Positions 9,236-17,773 of a stretch of DNA of 64,000 nt are shown here, one piece after another (position 1 is the stretch's first letter; every line of letters starts with the position of its first letter). The notes under the pieces are model-generated. The model was given only the letters and a program-made list of their open reading frames with translations, had not been told where the DNA came from and did not search any database. Origin of the DNA: Rhodococcus sp. (in: high G+C Gram-positive bacteria). Lineage in GTDB: Bacteria; Actinomycetota; Actinomycetes; Mycobacteriales; Mycobacteriaceae. The position numbers and the translations under genes were made by a program. The stretch spans positions 124,001 through 188,000 of the forward strand of contig NZ_JAHFVG010000002.1 in assembly GCF_023264675.1 (NCBI RefSeq), read 5' to 3'.

Positions 9236-9907
9236 ATGACCGCCATATTGTTCGGATCGATCAGTACGCTCGCGGATACTTCCGAATTGCAGAGACGAGC
9301 TTTCAACGACGCCTTCGCCAAGCACGACCTCGGATGGACGTGGTCTCGCGAGGACTACGCCGCGATGCTCGGTAACAACGGTGGTGCATCACGAGTGGCG
9401 GATTACGCACGGAGCAAGAATCAGGACGTCGACTCTGCTGCAGTACATTCGACCAAATCGGAGATCTTTCGCACCCTCCTGTCCACGGAGGGAATCGAAC
9501 CGCGGCCGGGTGTACTGGACACCGTCGCGAAGGCCAGGGAACACGGCTTCAAGCTCGGGCTCGTCACCACCACTTCATCGGAAAATGTGTCGGCTCTACT
9601 GGATTCGTTCGAAGAGCTGAGTGCAGACTCGTTCGATGTGGTCGTGGACACCACTCTCTCGCCTGCAGTGAAGCCGGATCCTGCATCGTATTTGTTCGCC
9701 ATCGACAGCCTCGGTGAGGACGCAGGACACTGCGTCGCAATCGAAGACAACGAAGGTGGAGTCGCATCGGCATCGGCCGCGTCCATCCGGTGCGTTGCGT
9801 TCCCCAATTCGAACACGACCGGAGCGGACTTCTCGGCAGCGGTGGAGGTCGTCGACCGTCTCGATGCGGATCGGGTGAGTGCGCTGGCCGAAGGAGTTCA
9901 CGAATGA
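9236..9907 (+). CDS. HAD-fold protein lacking the catalytic aspartates, MAA cluster
   Basis: A 223-residue protein of the beta-phosphoglucomutase/CbbY-like HAD superfamily, starting at ATG 9236 with a strong GGAGGG site at 9223. Later motifs are intact: Thr in GLVTTTS (about 109-113), Lys146 in AVKPDP and the acidic IEDNEGG (169-174). Motif I, normally F-D-x-D-G-T-L, reads F6-G7-S8-I9-S10-T11-L12, so both the nucleophile and the acid/base Asp are gone. No frameshift explains this. It is the first gene of the operon and overlaps mysA by an ATGA. It is probably not a phosphatase; a binding, chaperone or allosteric role is inference. Confidence 0.75.
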   Translation: MTAILFGSISTLADTSELQRRAFNDAFAKHDLGWTWSREDYAAMLGNNGGASRVADYARSKNQDVDSAAVHSTKSEIFRTLLSTEGIEPRPGVLDTVAKAREHGFKLGLVTTTSSENVSALLDSFEELSADSFDVVVDTTLSPAVKPDPASYLFAIDSLGEDAGHCVAIEDNEGGVASASAASIRCVAFPNSNTTGADFSAAVEVVDRLDADRVSALAEGVHE

Positions 9908-11121
9908 GCAGCATGGCGGCCAAGGTCACCGCGACGGAACGCGCTTTTCACGTCGAGGGCTACGAGAAGATCGAATACGATCTCGTGTACGTGAACGGCG
10001 TCTTCGAGCTCGAGAACAATGAACTCGCCGAGAGCTATCGGCCGTACGGCCGGTGTCTGATGGTGGTCGACGAGGCGGTGCTCTCGATTTACGGAGACCG
10101 AATCGAGGCGTACTTCTCGCATTTCGACATCGACCTGACGGTAGTGCCGGTCACGATCGCCGAAACCGCCAAATCTCTGGAGACGTTCGAGCGGATCGTC
10201 GGCGAGTTCGACTCGTTCGGGTTGGTGCGCACCGAACCTGTGTTGGTCGTCGGTGGCGGCTTGACCACGGACGTAGCAGGATTCGCATGCGCCAGCTACC
10301 GACGAAACACACCGTACATTCGCATTCCGACCACGTTGATCGGGCTCATCGACGCCAGTGTCTCGATCAAGGTTGCCGTCAACTACGGAAAGCACAAGAA
10401 CCGCCTCGGGGCGTATCACGCGTCGCAGAAGGTGTTGCTCGACTTCTCGTTCCTCGGAACGCTTCCCGAGGATCAGGTTCGGAACGGGATGGCCGAGTTG
10501 ATCAAGATCTCCGTGGTGGGGAACTCGGGTATCTTCGACATGCTCGATCAGCACGGAACAGAGTTGCTGCGCACCCGATTCGGGCATCGGGACGGCAGTG
10601 CGGACCTACGCGCGGTTGCCGACGCTCTCACTTATCAGGCCATCGAGACGATGTTGGAACTCGAAGCCCCCAACCTGCACGAGATCGAACTCGACCGCGT
10701 GATTGCGTTCGGTCACACATGGAGTCCGACACTCGAACTGACACCGCCCGCGCCGTTCTTTCACGGTCATGCCATCAACATCGACATGGCGTTGTCGACG
10801 ACGCTCGCCGAACAGCGTGGGCTGATCTCGTCGGACGAGCGCGATCGTGTTCTCGGTGTGATGAGTGGTCTCGGCCTGGCTCTCGACAGCCCGCACCTCA
10901 CCCCCGAACTGCTCGTCGATGCAACGGCATCGATTCTGAAGACGCGGGACGGCATCCTTCGAGCGGCAGTTCCCGCTCCTATCGGGTCGTGCCGTTTCCT
11001 CAACGACGTCACGACGGACGAACTGGGCGACGTGCTGACCTTGCACAAGAAGATCTGCCTCGACTTCGACCGGGGTGGGGAAGGTATCGACATGTTCACC
11101 GACGGTAAAGCGAATGCCTGA
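9904..11121 (+). CDS. mysA: Demethyl-4-deoxygadusol synthase (sedoheptulose-7-phosphate cyclase)
   Basis: A 405-residue sugar phosphate cyclase related to 3-dehydroquinate synthase. It converts sedoheptulose 7-phosphate to demethyl-4-deoxygadusol, the first committed step of mycosporine-like amino acids. Zinc ligands are E198 (NGMAELIK), H271 (AFGHTWSP) and H287 (FFHGHA), with the NAD loop at [13 protein letters not shown]. The residues I recall as separating deoxygadusol synthase from 2-epi-5-epi-valiolone synthase (E254, A268, T347 versus Leu, Asp, His) are all of the deoxygadusol type and fall at exactly those numbers here. It overlaps the HAD-like gene by 4 bp and mysB by 8 bp. Confidence 0.92.
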   Translation: MSSMAAKVTATERAFHVEGYEKIEYDLVYVNGVFELENNELAESYRPYGRCLMVVDEAVLSIYGDRIEAYFSHFDIDLTVVPVTIAETAKSLETFERIVGEFDSFGLVRTEPVLVVGGGLTTDVAGFACASYRRNTPYIRIPTTLIGLIDASVSIKVAVNYGKHKNRLGAYHASQKVLLDFSFLGTLPEDQVRNGMAELIKISVVGNSGIFDMLDQHGTELLRTRFGHRDGSADLRAVADALTYQAIETMLELEAPNLHEIELDRVIAFGHTWSPTLELTPPAPFFHGHAINIDMALSTTLAEQRGLISSDERDRVLGVMSGLGLALDSPHLTPELLVDATASILKTRDGILRAAVPAPIGSCRFLNDVTTDELGDVLTLHKKICLDFDRGGEGIDMFTDGKANA

Positions 11122-11944
11122 AATACACACGCGCACAGCGCGACCGGTCACTCCGACCACAATTTTGGCGGCGGAGTTGACCGGTCTGGCCGACATGCTG
11201 GATTCGATCGACGCCTCCGCGGAGTTCTCGGCACGGCTTCGTCGAGCGCGCGATCTCGCCGTGGGCCTCGATCCGTATCTCGACACGTGCACCACTGCAG
11301 AGTCGTCGGCATTGGCCGAACTATCGCGTCGAACGCGCGAGATGGAGTGGACGTCGCGATCGATCGTGTCGGGATCGGGCCCGTTGGAGCAAGAAATGCT
11401 CTCGGGACACGTCGAGGGCCGGCTTTTGCAGTTCCTGGTGCACCTGACCGGAGCGAATCGGGTTCTGGAGATCGGTATGTTCACCGGCTACTCGGCACTG
11501 GCGATGGCCGAGGCGCTGGAACCTGGAGGCGAGATCGTCGCGTGCGAGGTGGACGAGTTCGTCGCCGACTTCGCCCGATCATGTTTCTCGGAATCGGCGG
11601 TCGGTGATCGCATCACCATCGAGGTCGGCCCGGCATCGGATACCCTCACGCGGCTGAACGGCAGTTCGGCGCCGTTCGATCTGGTGTTCATCGACGCCGA
11701 CAAGACAGGCTATCTCCACTACTACCGGTCTTTGATGGACAGCGACCTGTTGTCACCGAACGCTGTGATCGCCGTCGACAACACTCTGCTCCAAGGGACG
11801 CCGTACGCCGGACCGGACGACAGAACCGCCAACGGCGATGCGGTGCACGAATTCAACATGTTCGTGGCTCAGGATTCACGTGTCGAGCAGGTGCTGCTGC
11901 CGATACGTGACGGGGTGACACTGATTCGCCGGGTTCGGAACTAG
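11114..11944 (+). CDS. mysB: O-methyltransferase making 4-deoxygadusol
   Basis: A 276-residue class I, SAM-dependent, cation-type O-methyltransferase (Methyltransf_3). The SAM motif is [19 protein letters not shown] (about 117-135), with CEVDEF for the ribose-binding acid and the metal/substrate region [14 protein letters not shown]. By position and family it corresponds to NpR5599-type MysB, which methylates demethyl-4-deoxygadusol to 4-deoxygadusol. ATG 11114 overlaps the end of mysA by 8 bp, arguing for translational coupling. An ordinary catechol O-methyltransferase is the alternative from sequence alone; the cluster context decides it. Confidence 0.88.
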   Translation: MPEIHTRTARPVTPTTILAAELTGLADMLDSIDASAEFSARLRRARDLAVGLDPYLDTCTTAESSALAELSRRTREMEWTSRSIVSGSGPLEQEMLSGHVEGRLLQFLVHLTGANRVLEIGMFTGYSALAMAEALEPGGEIVACEVDEFVADFARSCFSESAVGDRITIEVGPASDTLTRLNGSSAPFDLVFIDADKTGYLHYYRSLMDSDLLSPNAVIAVDNTLLQGTPYAGPDDRTANGDAVHEFNMFVAQDSRVEQVLLPIRDGVTLIRRVRN

Positions 11945-11950
11945 GCAGTC

Positions 11951-13243
11951 ATGGACCTACGTGCAACCGTGCGCACTGCCGGTGCTTTCGCCGGACTGCT
12001 GCTCACCCTCCCCGTCGACGCAGCGATCGTCGGGGTCGCGTTGGTGCGCGGACGCCATGACCCGCCCGCACCGTCGGGGCGAACAATTCTGGTGACCGGG
12101 GGCAAGATGACGAAAGCCCTCAGCCTGGCGCGTGCATTTCACCTGGCAGGGCACCGCGTCGTGATGGCCGAATCGGCCAAGTACCGGTACACCGGCCACC
12201 GGTTCTCGCGCGCCGTCGACAGCTTTCACTGTATTCCCGAACCGACCGAACCAGGTTATGCGAGAGCACTTCTGGAACTGGTCGAGTACGAGAACGTCGA
12301 TGTGTTCGTCCCCGTGGCGAGCCCGGCAGCGAGCATTCACGATGCGGCGGCGCGAACACTGCTCGACGAGTACTGCGAGGTGGTCCACGGCGACTCGGCG
12401 GTGGTCACGATGCTCGACGACAAGGCCGCATTCTCCGAGACTGCAGCCGGTCTCGGTCTGTCGGTGCCGCATTGGGCGCGGATCACCGACCCGGAGCAGG
12501 TAGCGTCGTTCGATTTTCGACCCGGCCGCGACTACATCCTCAAACGAATCGCGTACAACCCGGTCGGGCGAATGGATCTGACCACTTTGTGCGCCGAAAC
12601 CCCCGAGAAGAACGTGGCGTTCGCGCGCAGTCTGTCCATCTCCGAGCGCGATCCCTGGATACTTCAGGAGTTCATCGCGGGTCAGGAGTACTGCACGCAC
12701 GGAACGGTCAGGAAAGGCGTGTTGCAGGTCTACGGGTGCTGCGAGTCCTCGGCGTTTCAGGTCAACTACGCCATGGTGGACAAGCCGGAGATTCTGGCCT
12801 GGGTGGAGAAATTCGTCGGAGCACTCGGCGTCACCGGTCAACTGTCGTTCGATTTCATCGAGGCCGCCGACGGGCAGATCTACGCGATCGAGTGCAACCC
12901 GCGAACACACTCGGCCATCACCATGTTCTACAACCATCCCGGACTCGCCGGCGCGTATCTGGAAACCACATCCGAGATGCTGATTCCGCGAGACGATGCC
13001 AAACCTACCTATTGGATCTATCACGAACTCTGGAGGTTGATGACGCGCGCCGGGCGACGGGGTCGACTGAGAGTGATCCGCCGCGGAACGGATGCCGTCT
13101 ACGCCCGATGGGATCCGCTGCCGTACCTGCTGGTGCACCATCTTCAGATTCCGAGTCTGCTCGCGGCGAACCTGAAGAGCGGACGTAGTTGGTCCCGTAT
13201 CGATTTCAACATCGGCAAATTGGTCGAGACAGGCGGTGACTGA
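11951..13243 (+). CDS. mysC: ATP-grasp ligase forming mycosporine-glycine
   Basis: A 430-residue ATP-grasp enzyme. In characterised clusters MysC (NpR5598) joins glycine to 4-deoxygadusol to give mycosporine-glycine. The family signature is clear: ILVTGGKMTKALSLARAFH, YRYTGHRFSRAVD, VTMLDDKAAFSETAAGLGLSVP, and the metal-binding IYAIECNPRTHSAI. A hydrophobic stretch at about residues 8-33 suggests membrane association. The gene starts 7 bp after the mysB stop, and its TGA overlaps the ATG of mysD as TGATG. Confidence 0.9.
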   Translation: MDLRATVRTAGAFAGLLLTLPVDAAIVGVALVRGRHDPPAPSGRTILVTGGKMTKALSLARAFHLAGHRVVMAESAKYRYTGHRFSRAVDSFHCIPEPTEPGYARALLELVEYENVDVFVPVASPAASIHDAAARTLLDEYCEVVHGDSAVVTMLDDKAAFSETAAGLGLSVPHWARITDPEQVASFDFRPGRDYILKRIAYNPVGRMDLTTLCAETPEKNVAFARSLSISERDPWILQEFIAGQEYCTHGTVRKGVLQVYGCCESSAFQVNYAMVDKPEILAWVEKFVGALGVTGQLSFDFIEAADGQIYAIECNPRTHSAITMFYNHPGLAGAYLETTSEMLIPRDDAKPTYWIYHELWRLMTRAGRRGRLRVIRRGTDAVYARWDPLPYLLVHHLQIPSLLAANLKSGRSWSRIDFNIGKLVETGGD

Positions 13244-14280
13244 TGGCAGTACACACCGTGCTCGCCTTGGTCGGTTCGGCAGTGGACGACTTTCATGCCG
13301 AGTTATCTCGGGTATACGCAACCGGCTTTCTCGACGCCTTCGCCGGTGAGCAGGACTACCGATTGATCGTAGCGTTCGTCTCTCCGGGAGGGGGCTGGCG
13401 CTTTCCCGACGGCATCGAACCCGGAGACATCGTTGCGGCACAGACATTGTCACCGGCAGAGGCGATCGAGCGGATAGTCGAGAGCAATGTCGATGTCATG
13501 GTGCCGCACATGTTCTGTCGTCCGGGAATGACGTCTTATCGCGCGCTCTTCGATCTTCTCGGCGTGCCGTACGTGGGAAATACTCCGGAAGCGATGGCGG
13601 TCGCCGCCCACAAGAACCGAGCGCGTGCACTGGTTTCGGCCGCGGGTGTACCGGTTCCGCGGGGTGAGCTGGTGAAGGCCGGGGAAGAATGTGGAATTTC
13701 CGTGCCCGTCGTCGTGAAACCCGTCGACTCCGACAATTCGATGGGTGTTGCGTTGGTTCGTGATTCAGCTCTGGTCGACAGCGCTGTCGCCGATGCGCTG
13801 CGCTACGCGGACGCAGCCCTCGTCGAGGAATACATCGAACTCGGCCGGGAGGTGCGCTGCGGAATCATCGTCGCCGACGGGAAGCTCGTCTGCCTACCGC
13901 TGGAGGAGTACTCCGTCGACGAGCACACGAACCCGATCCGTGGGAGAGCAGACAAACTCGATCGAACCACCGACGGAGAGTTGTATCTGGTCGCAAAGAC
14001 CGACACCCGAGCGTGGATCGTCGACCGCGACGACCCGATCACCGAGAAAGTATGGGCAGCAGCACGTCTGTGCCACGTGGCGCTTGGTTGTCGCCACTAC
14101 AGTCTCTTCGATTTTCGAATCGATCCCCAAGGTGACGTTTGGTTCCTCGAAGCCGGACTGTATTGCTCGTACTCGCCGAGCAGCGTCGTCGCGGTGATGG
14201 CGGCCGCTGCAGGGGTGTCGGTCACGGAATTGTTCGCGCTGTCGTTGAAGGAGATGGCGCGGGAAGGGTCGACAACATGA
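13243..14280 (+). CDS. mysD: D-Ala-D-Ala ligase-like ATP-grasp enzyme adding the second amino acid
   Basis: A 345-residue ATP-grasp ligase of the D-Ala-D-Ala ligase fold. Visible are PYVGNTPEAMAVAAHKNRAR, the nucleotide-binding VPVVVKPVDSDNSMGVALV, ALVEEYIELGREVRCGII and the metal site WFLEAGLYCSYSP. In MAA pathways MysD condenses a second amino acid (serine, threonine or glycine) with mycosporine-glycine, giving shinorine-type imines. A cell-wall role is unlikely because it sits inside the mys operon, overlapping mysC by one base and the dioxygenase by ATGA. The preferred amino acid cannot be predicted from sequence. Confidence 0.88.
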   Translation: MAVHTVLALVGSAVDDFHAELSRVYATGFLDAFAGEQDYRLIVAFVSPGGGWRFPDGIEPGDIVAAQTLSPAEAIERIVESNVDVMVPHMFCRPGMTSYRALFDLLGVPYVGNTPEAMAVAAHKNRARALVSAAGVPVPRGELVKAGEECGISVPVVVKPVDSDNSMGVALVRDSALVDSAVADALRYADAALVEEYIELGREVRCGIIVADGKLVCLPLEEYSVDEHTNPIRGRADKLDRTTDGELYLVAKTDTRAWIVDRDDPITEKVWAAARLCHVALGCRHYSLFDFRIDPQGDVWFLEAGLYCSYSPSSVVAVMAAAAGVSVTELFALSLKEMAREGSTT

Positions 14281-15029
14281 GATACGAAGTACTCGCGCCG
14301 ATCGGCGTTCGCGTCCACGACGTCCACATCGGAAGCCTTCGATCCCAGGACACCGCGGAGATTCGACGACTGCTCGCGGATCACGGCGTTGCTGTCATCC
14401 CGAACCAACACATCGGAGACGACGACTTCCTCGCATTCCTTCGATCTTTCGGCGAGATGGTGTTCACCGACGGCGAGACTCCCGTGGACGGCTACGCGGA
14501 CTTGAACGTGATCAGCAATGTCGGTCGCGCGACGCCGCCGAAGTCCACCTTCCACGTCGACACCACCTATGTTCGGCACCCCCCTGCATATACGGCGTTG
14601 CGTGCGGTGGAGGTTCCCGAAACCGGTGGCCAGACGCTCTTCAGCAACCAGTACAACGCGTACGAGACGTTGCCCGCCGCCGATCGTGAGTTCATCGCTC
14701 GTCGGAGGGTCACGCACCGGGTCACGGGGCTCACGGGTATGGACGGTTCTGCCGTGCATCCGCTGGTGTCGAAGCACCCGCTCACACATCGGAAGGCGCT
14801 CTATCTGTCTGCACCGGCTCGGTGCGTCGCCGTCAGCGGAATGTCTCCGTCGGACGGTGCGGAATTCATCGAGTACCTCGTCGATCACTCGACACGAGAC
14901 GAAAACGTGCACCGGCATTCGTGGTGCGCGGGCGACCTCGTCATGTGGGACAACCGATGCGTGATGCACCGGGCCGACCACTCCGGTGTCGTCGGCGATC
15001 GGATCATGCATCGAGGAATGGTCGCCTGA
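14277..15029 (+). CDS. TauD/TfdA-family 2-oxoglutarate dioxygenase, MAA tailoring candidate
   Basis: A 250-residue non-haem Fe(II)/2-oxoglutarate dioxygenase. The start is ATG 14277, overlapping the mysD stop, rather than the longer open frame. The iron triad is H93-x-D95 (FHVDTTY) and H231 (WDNRCVMHRADH); R246 in RIMHRGM is the likely 2-oxoglutarate anchor, and AVHPLVSKHP is the TfdA core motif. As the last gene of the coupled mys operon it probably hydroxylates or oxidatively trims an MAA. The known palythine-forming MysH belongs to the different PhyH family, so this would be an independent solution. The substrate is inference. Confidence 0.85.
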   Translation: MRYEVLAPIGVRVHDVHIGSLRSQDTAEIRRLLADHGVAVIPNQHIGDDDFLAFLRSFGEMVFTDGETPVDGYADLNVISNVGRATPPKSTFHVDTTYVRHPPAYTALRAVEVPETGGQTLFSNQYNAYETLPAADREFIARRRVTHRVTGLTGMDGSAVHPLVSKHPLTHRKALYLSAPARCVAVSGMSPSDGAEFIEYLVDHSTRDENVHRHSWCAGDLVMWDNRCVMHRADHSGVVGDRIMHRGMVA

Positions 15030-15054
15030 GATCGACGACCGCAAGTTTGTTTCG

Positions 15055-15079
15055 TCCGTGGCCGAGGGCGACCTGGCCG
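15055..15079. terminator. Possible bidirectional hairpin between convergent genes
   Basis: GTCCG-T-GGCC pairs with GGCC-GGAC around an 11-nt loop, with one bulge, between the convergent dioxygenase and AcoR-type regulator genes. There is no T-tract, so the terminator call is weak. Confidence 0.3.
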
Positions 15080-15085
15080 GACGGC

Positions 15086-16528
15086 TCAGCGGTAGATCTT
15101 GTAGTACCCGAGCTTGCGATAGAGAGTGGCCCGACTGACGCCCAGCATCTCGGCCGCCTGCGCCATCGTGGGTGACCCGGTGGACAGTACGCGTACGATT
15201 TCGCCGCGCTCGAACGCTTCGATGCTGGACAGGCGTCGTGTCGGTCCGGTCAGCACTTCGGTCGGCAGAACATGGGTGTCGACGACGTCGGATCGACTGA
15301 CGGCGTGGCTCACCGCTGCCTTCAGTTCGGCCACGTCGTGTGGCCAGTCGTAGTTTCGCAGTACTCGTTCCGCCGCTGCGCTGAACGAGACGTCCCGGCC
15401 TCGGATCTCTTGAGCGAGATGGTGAGCGAGGGGCAGTACGTCGTCGGGACGCTCGTTCAGCGGTGTCACGGCGACAACCGAGTCGATCAGCGACCGTAGT
15501 GCAGTCGGAACGGCATCGAGATTCTCGGCCGTCATCGACACCGGCATGGTGAGTACGTCGGGTGCGAACAGCAGACTGCGCAGCTGTTCGGCGGCATAGG
15601 CAGGCAATACGTCGACGTCACGCAGAACGATCGCGGTCTCCGGTCGATCGACCTCGAACGGCCACAGGTCCAACCACGTCTGGAGGTCGTTCGGAGTGGG
15701 AGCGGCGGCGACCAACACCCGGTGGCGCGGGAAAGCCTCTCGCGCAGCTTGTTCGAGTAGCGTCGACCGCCCGGTGCTCGGTCGCCCGACTGCCGCGACG
15801 ATGAGGCCTGCATTCATCGCGCCGCGCGCATTCGCCGCTGCACCGGTCCATTCGGGGCCGAGGTCTGCGGTGGTACCGGCTGCAGCGTGCTCGATCCTGA
15901 ACAGGTTCCTGCGGGTGGTGGGGCGGGGTTGGTGGCCTGACCCCCGGGCGAGCATCGAGGCGCGGATGGTGCTCGCGGCCGATCGCGCCAGCGTCAACAA
16001 CAGATCGCTCGATGTCCTTGACCAGGTCGTCAGATTGACAGCCCCCTCCAGGCGCCCGGTGGCCGGGTCGATCACCGGTGCCGCGGCGCAGGTGAAGCCG
16101 GTCAGGCTGTGCGAGTAGTGCTGGTCGGCTCGAACCAGGGTCGGCGTCAGGTCCGCGAGTGCGAGACCGAGCCCGTTGGTGCCGACTTCGCGCTCCGAAT
16201 AGCCGAAACCCGGGGCGAGGTGGACTGCGTCGAGTGCGCGAAGGAGGCTGTGGTCGCCGCTCACGCGGCTCAGCACGACGCCGTTCGAATCCGTGAGCAT
16301 CACTCCGACGGGCTCGCTCGACAAGGTGCGATGCAGATCGACCAGTACCTCGTTGCCGCATTCGTGGAACAACGACTCTGCCGGTTCGGTACCGGCGAAC
16401 ATGGGTTCGACGGAGTCGAGTGAGACTCCATAACGCTCGCTTCGTAGCCAGGACGCGCGCAATCTGCTCGGCACCGCGGCGGCGGCACTCGCGCGCCGGT
16501 GCGTCACGTCGGGTAGGTCGTCGGTCAA
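15086..16528 (-). CDS. AcoR/MimR-type transcriptional activator (GAF, AAA+-like, Fis HTH)
   Basis: A 480-residue regulator of the acetoin-regulator class. An N-terminal GAF-like sensor spans roughly residues 60-200, a central degraded AAA+ region about 240-400 (VGRPSTGRSTLLEQAA in place of the Walker A), and a C-terminal Fis helix-turn-helix ends the protein (MAQAAEMLGVSRATLYRKLGYYKI). No GAFTGA sigma-54 contact motif is visible, consistent with actinomycetes lacking sigma-54. Proteins of this type control propane, acetone and phenol monooxygenase operons in Mycobacteriales. It is divergent from the amidohydrolase operon and is probably its activator. Confidence 0.83.
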   Translation of the reverse strand: MTDDLPDVTHRRASAAAAVPSRLRASWLRSERYGVSLDSVEPMFAGTEPAESLFHECGNEVLVDLHRTLSSEPVGVMLTDSNGVVLSRVSGDHSLLRALDAVHLAPGFGYSEREVGTNGLGLALADLTPTLVRADQHYSHSLTGFTCAAAPVIDPATGRLEGAVNLTTWSRTSSDLLLTLARSAASTIRASMLARGSGHQPRPTTRRNLFRIEHAAAGTTADLGPEWTGAAANARGAMNAGLIVAAVGRPSTGRSTLLEQAAREAFPRHRVLVAAAPTPNDLQTWLDLWPFEVDRPETAIVLRDVDVLPAYAAEQLRSLLFAPDVLTMPVSMTAENLDAVPTALRSLIDSVVAVTPLNERPDDVLPLAHHLAQEIRGRDVSFSAAAERVLRNYDWPHDVAELKAAVSHAVSRSDVVDTHVLPTEVLTGPTRRLSSIEAFERGEIVRVLSTGSPTMAQAAEMLGVSRATLYRKLGYYKIYR

Positions 16529-16617
16529 GCGTCTTCCTTCAGCGGGATGCGTCCTCGGCTGCTGTATGCGACCCGAGGCATGTGACTCAGGTTACATCGT
16601 CGACCGACTGAGCAGGC

Positions 16618-16632
16618 GTCTCAGATTGAGAC
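16618..16632. promoter_or_regulatory. Perfect inverted repeat, likely AcoR-type operator
   Basis: GTCTCAGATTGAGAC is a perfect 6-3-6 inverted repeat in the 190-bp divergent region, about 87 bp upstream of the amidohydrolase ATG. Its position suits activator binding upstream of the operon promoter. Binding by the divergent Fis-HTH regulator is inference. Confidence 0.55.
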
Positions 16633-16718
16633 AGTGGAGGGGTCTGCAGCAGCTGTTTCGCGTCCTACCGTCGATATCAAGAACTGTGGCGCCAGTCACA
16701 GCAACGAAGGGACGCGAG

Positions 16719-17771
16719 ATGTATTCAAAGGGTGACGACAGCTTCTTCATCGTCGACGCGCACGTAGCGCTGTGGGACGCACGCGCCGAGAACCAGCGCA
16801 ATATTCACGGCAAGCAGTTCATCGACTGCTTCTACGACTATCACCGAAATTTGTCACCGGAATCCGAGCTCTGGACGTACGACGAGTACCTCTACCAGGG
16901 CGGCGAACGGCTGATCAAGGATCTATTCGTCGATGGCTACGTTGATCATGCAATCTTTCAGCCGGCGCACCTTGGGGAGTTCTACGTCAACGGCTTCGGC
17001 CAGACCGAGGAAGCGTGGGCGCTGACGCAGAAGCACTCCGATGTGCTGACCTACAACCACAACTTCGATCCCCGCGACGGGGAGCGGGGCCTCGACCAGC
17101 TGCGCGCCGATGCCGAACGGTTCGGTCTCAAAGGCGTGAAGCTGTACACGGCCGAATGGAACGGCGACTCGCGCGGGTACAAACTCGACGACGACTGGAC
17201 TCGTCGCTACCTCGAGGTATGTCTCGAGCTCGGTATCAAGAACATCCACGTGCACAAGGGGCCGACCATTCGCCCGCTCGACCGCGACGCCTTCGACGTT
17301 GCCGACGTCGATCACATCGCAACGGACTTCACCGATCTCAATTTCGTCGTCGAGCACTGTGGGTTGCCCCGGCTGGAAGACTTCTGCTGGATCGCAACGC
17401 AGGAACCGAACGTGCACGCCGGCCTCGCCGTTGCGATGCCGTTCATGCACACTCGCCCGAAGTACTTCGGCCAGATCATGGGCGAGCTTCTCTACTGGCT
17501 CGGCGAGGATCGCATTCAGTTCTCCTCGGACTACGCACTGTGGACTCCGCGGTGGTTGATCGAGACGTTCGTCGACTTCCAGATTCCCGAGGAGCTGAAC
17601 GAGTACCCGCCCATCACGGTCGATCAGAAGAAGAAGGTTCTCGGCCTCAACGCGGCCAAGATGTACGACATCCCGGTTCCGGCCGACCTCCAACTCGCCG
17701 ATGCCGACGAGACGGCTGTCGGTCCCCGCGGCGCCGAGAACGCGGCCGACCAGCACCTGGTCGGAGCCTAG
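16719..17771 (+). CDS. Amidohydrolase-family protein of prm/mim accessory type
   Basis: A 350-residue TIM-barrel amidohydrolase 2 family protein. ATG 16719 has a GAAGG site upstream, and the upstream open frame does not look coding. It carries FIVDAHVALWD in place of the usual HxH strand-1 motif, VEHCGLPRL, and a terminal FSSDYALWTPRWL with the barrel Asp. Homologues occur as conserved accessory genes next to propane and acetone/phenol diiron monooxygenases, where their function is unsettled. It is the first gene of a four-gene operon, followed after 2 bp by the DUF59 protein. Confidence 0.8.
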   Translation: MYSKGDDSFFIVDAHVALWDARAENQRNIHGKQFIDCFYDYHRNLSPESELWTYDEYLYQGGERLIKDLFVDGYVDHAIFQPAHLGEFYVNGFGQTEEAWALTQKHSDVLTYNHNFDPRDGERGLDQLRADAERFGLKGVKLYTAEWNGDSRGYKLDDDWTRRYLEVCLELGIKNIHVHKGPTIRPLDRDAFDVADVDHIATDFTDLNFVVEHCGLPRLEDFCWIATQEPNVHAGLAVAMPFMHTRPKYFGQIMGELLYWLGEDRIQFSSDYALWTPRWLIETFVDFQIPEELNEYPPITVDQKKKVLGLNAAKMYDIPVPADLQLADADETAVGPRGAENAADQHLVGA

Positions 17772-17773
17772 CG

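Noticed and set aside
9904..11121. The sugar phosphate cyclase could be a 2-epi-5-epi-valiolone synthase (C7N aminocyclitol pathway) or 3-dehydroquinate synthase.
   Set aside because: Residues 254, 268 and 347 are Glu, Ala and Thr as in deoxygadusol synthase, and the neighbours are mysB, mysC and mysD.
16581..16614. A second inverted pair, CTCAG/CTGAG, near the GTCTCA repeat.
   Set aside because: The arms are only 5 bp and far apart, expected by chance.
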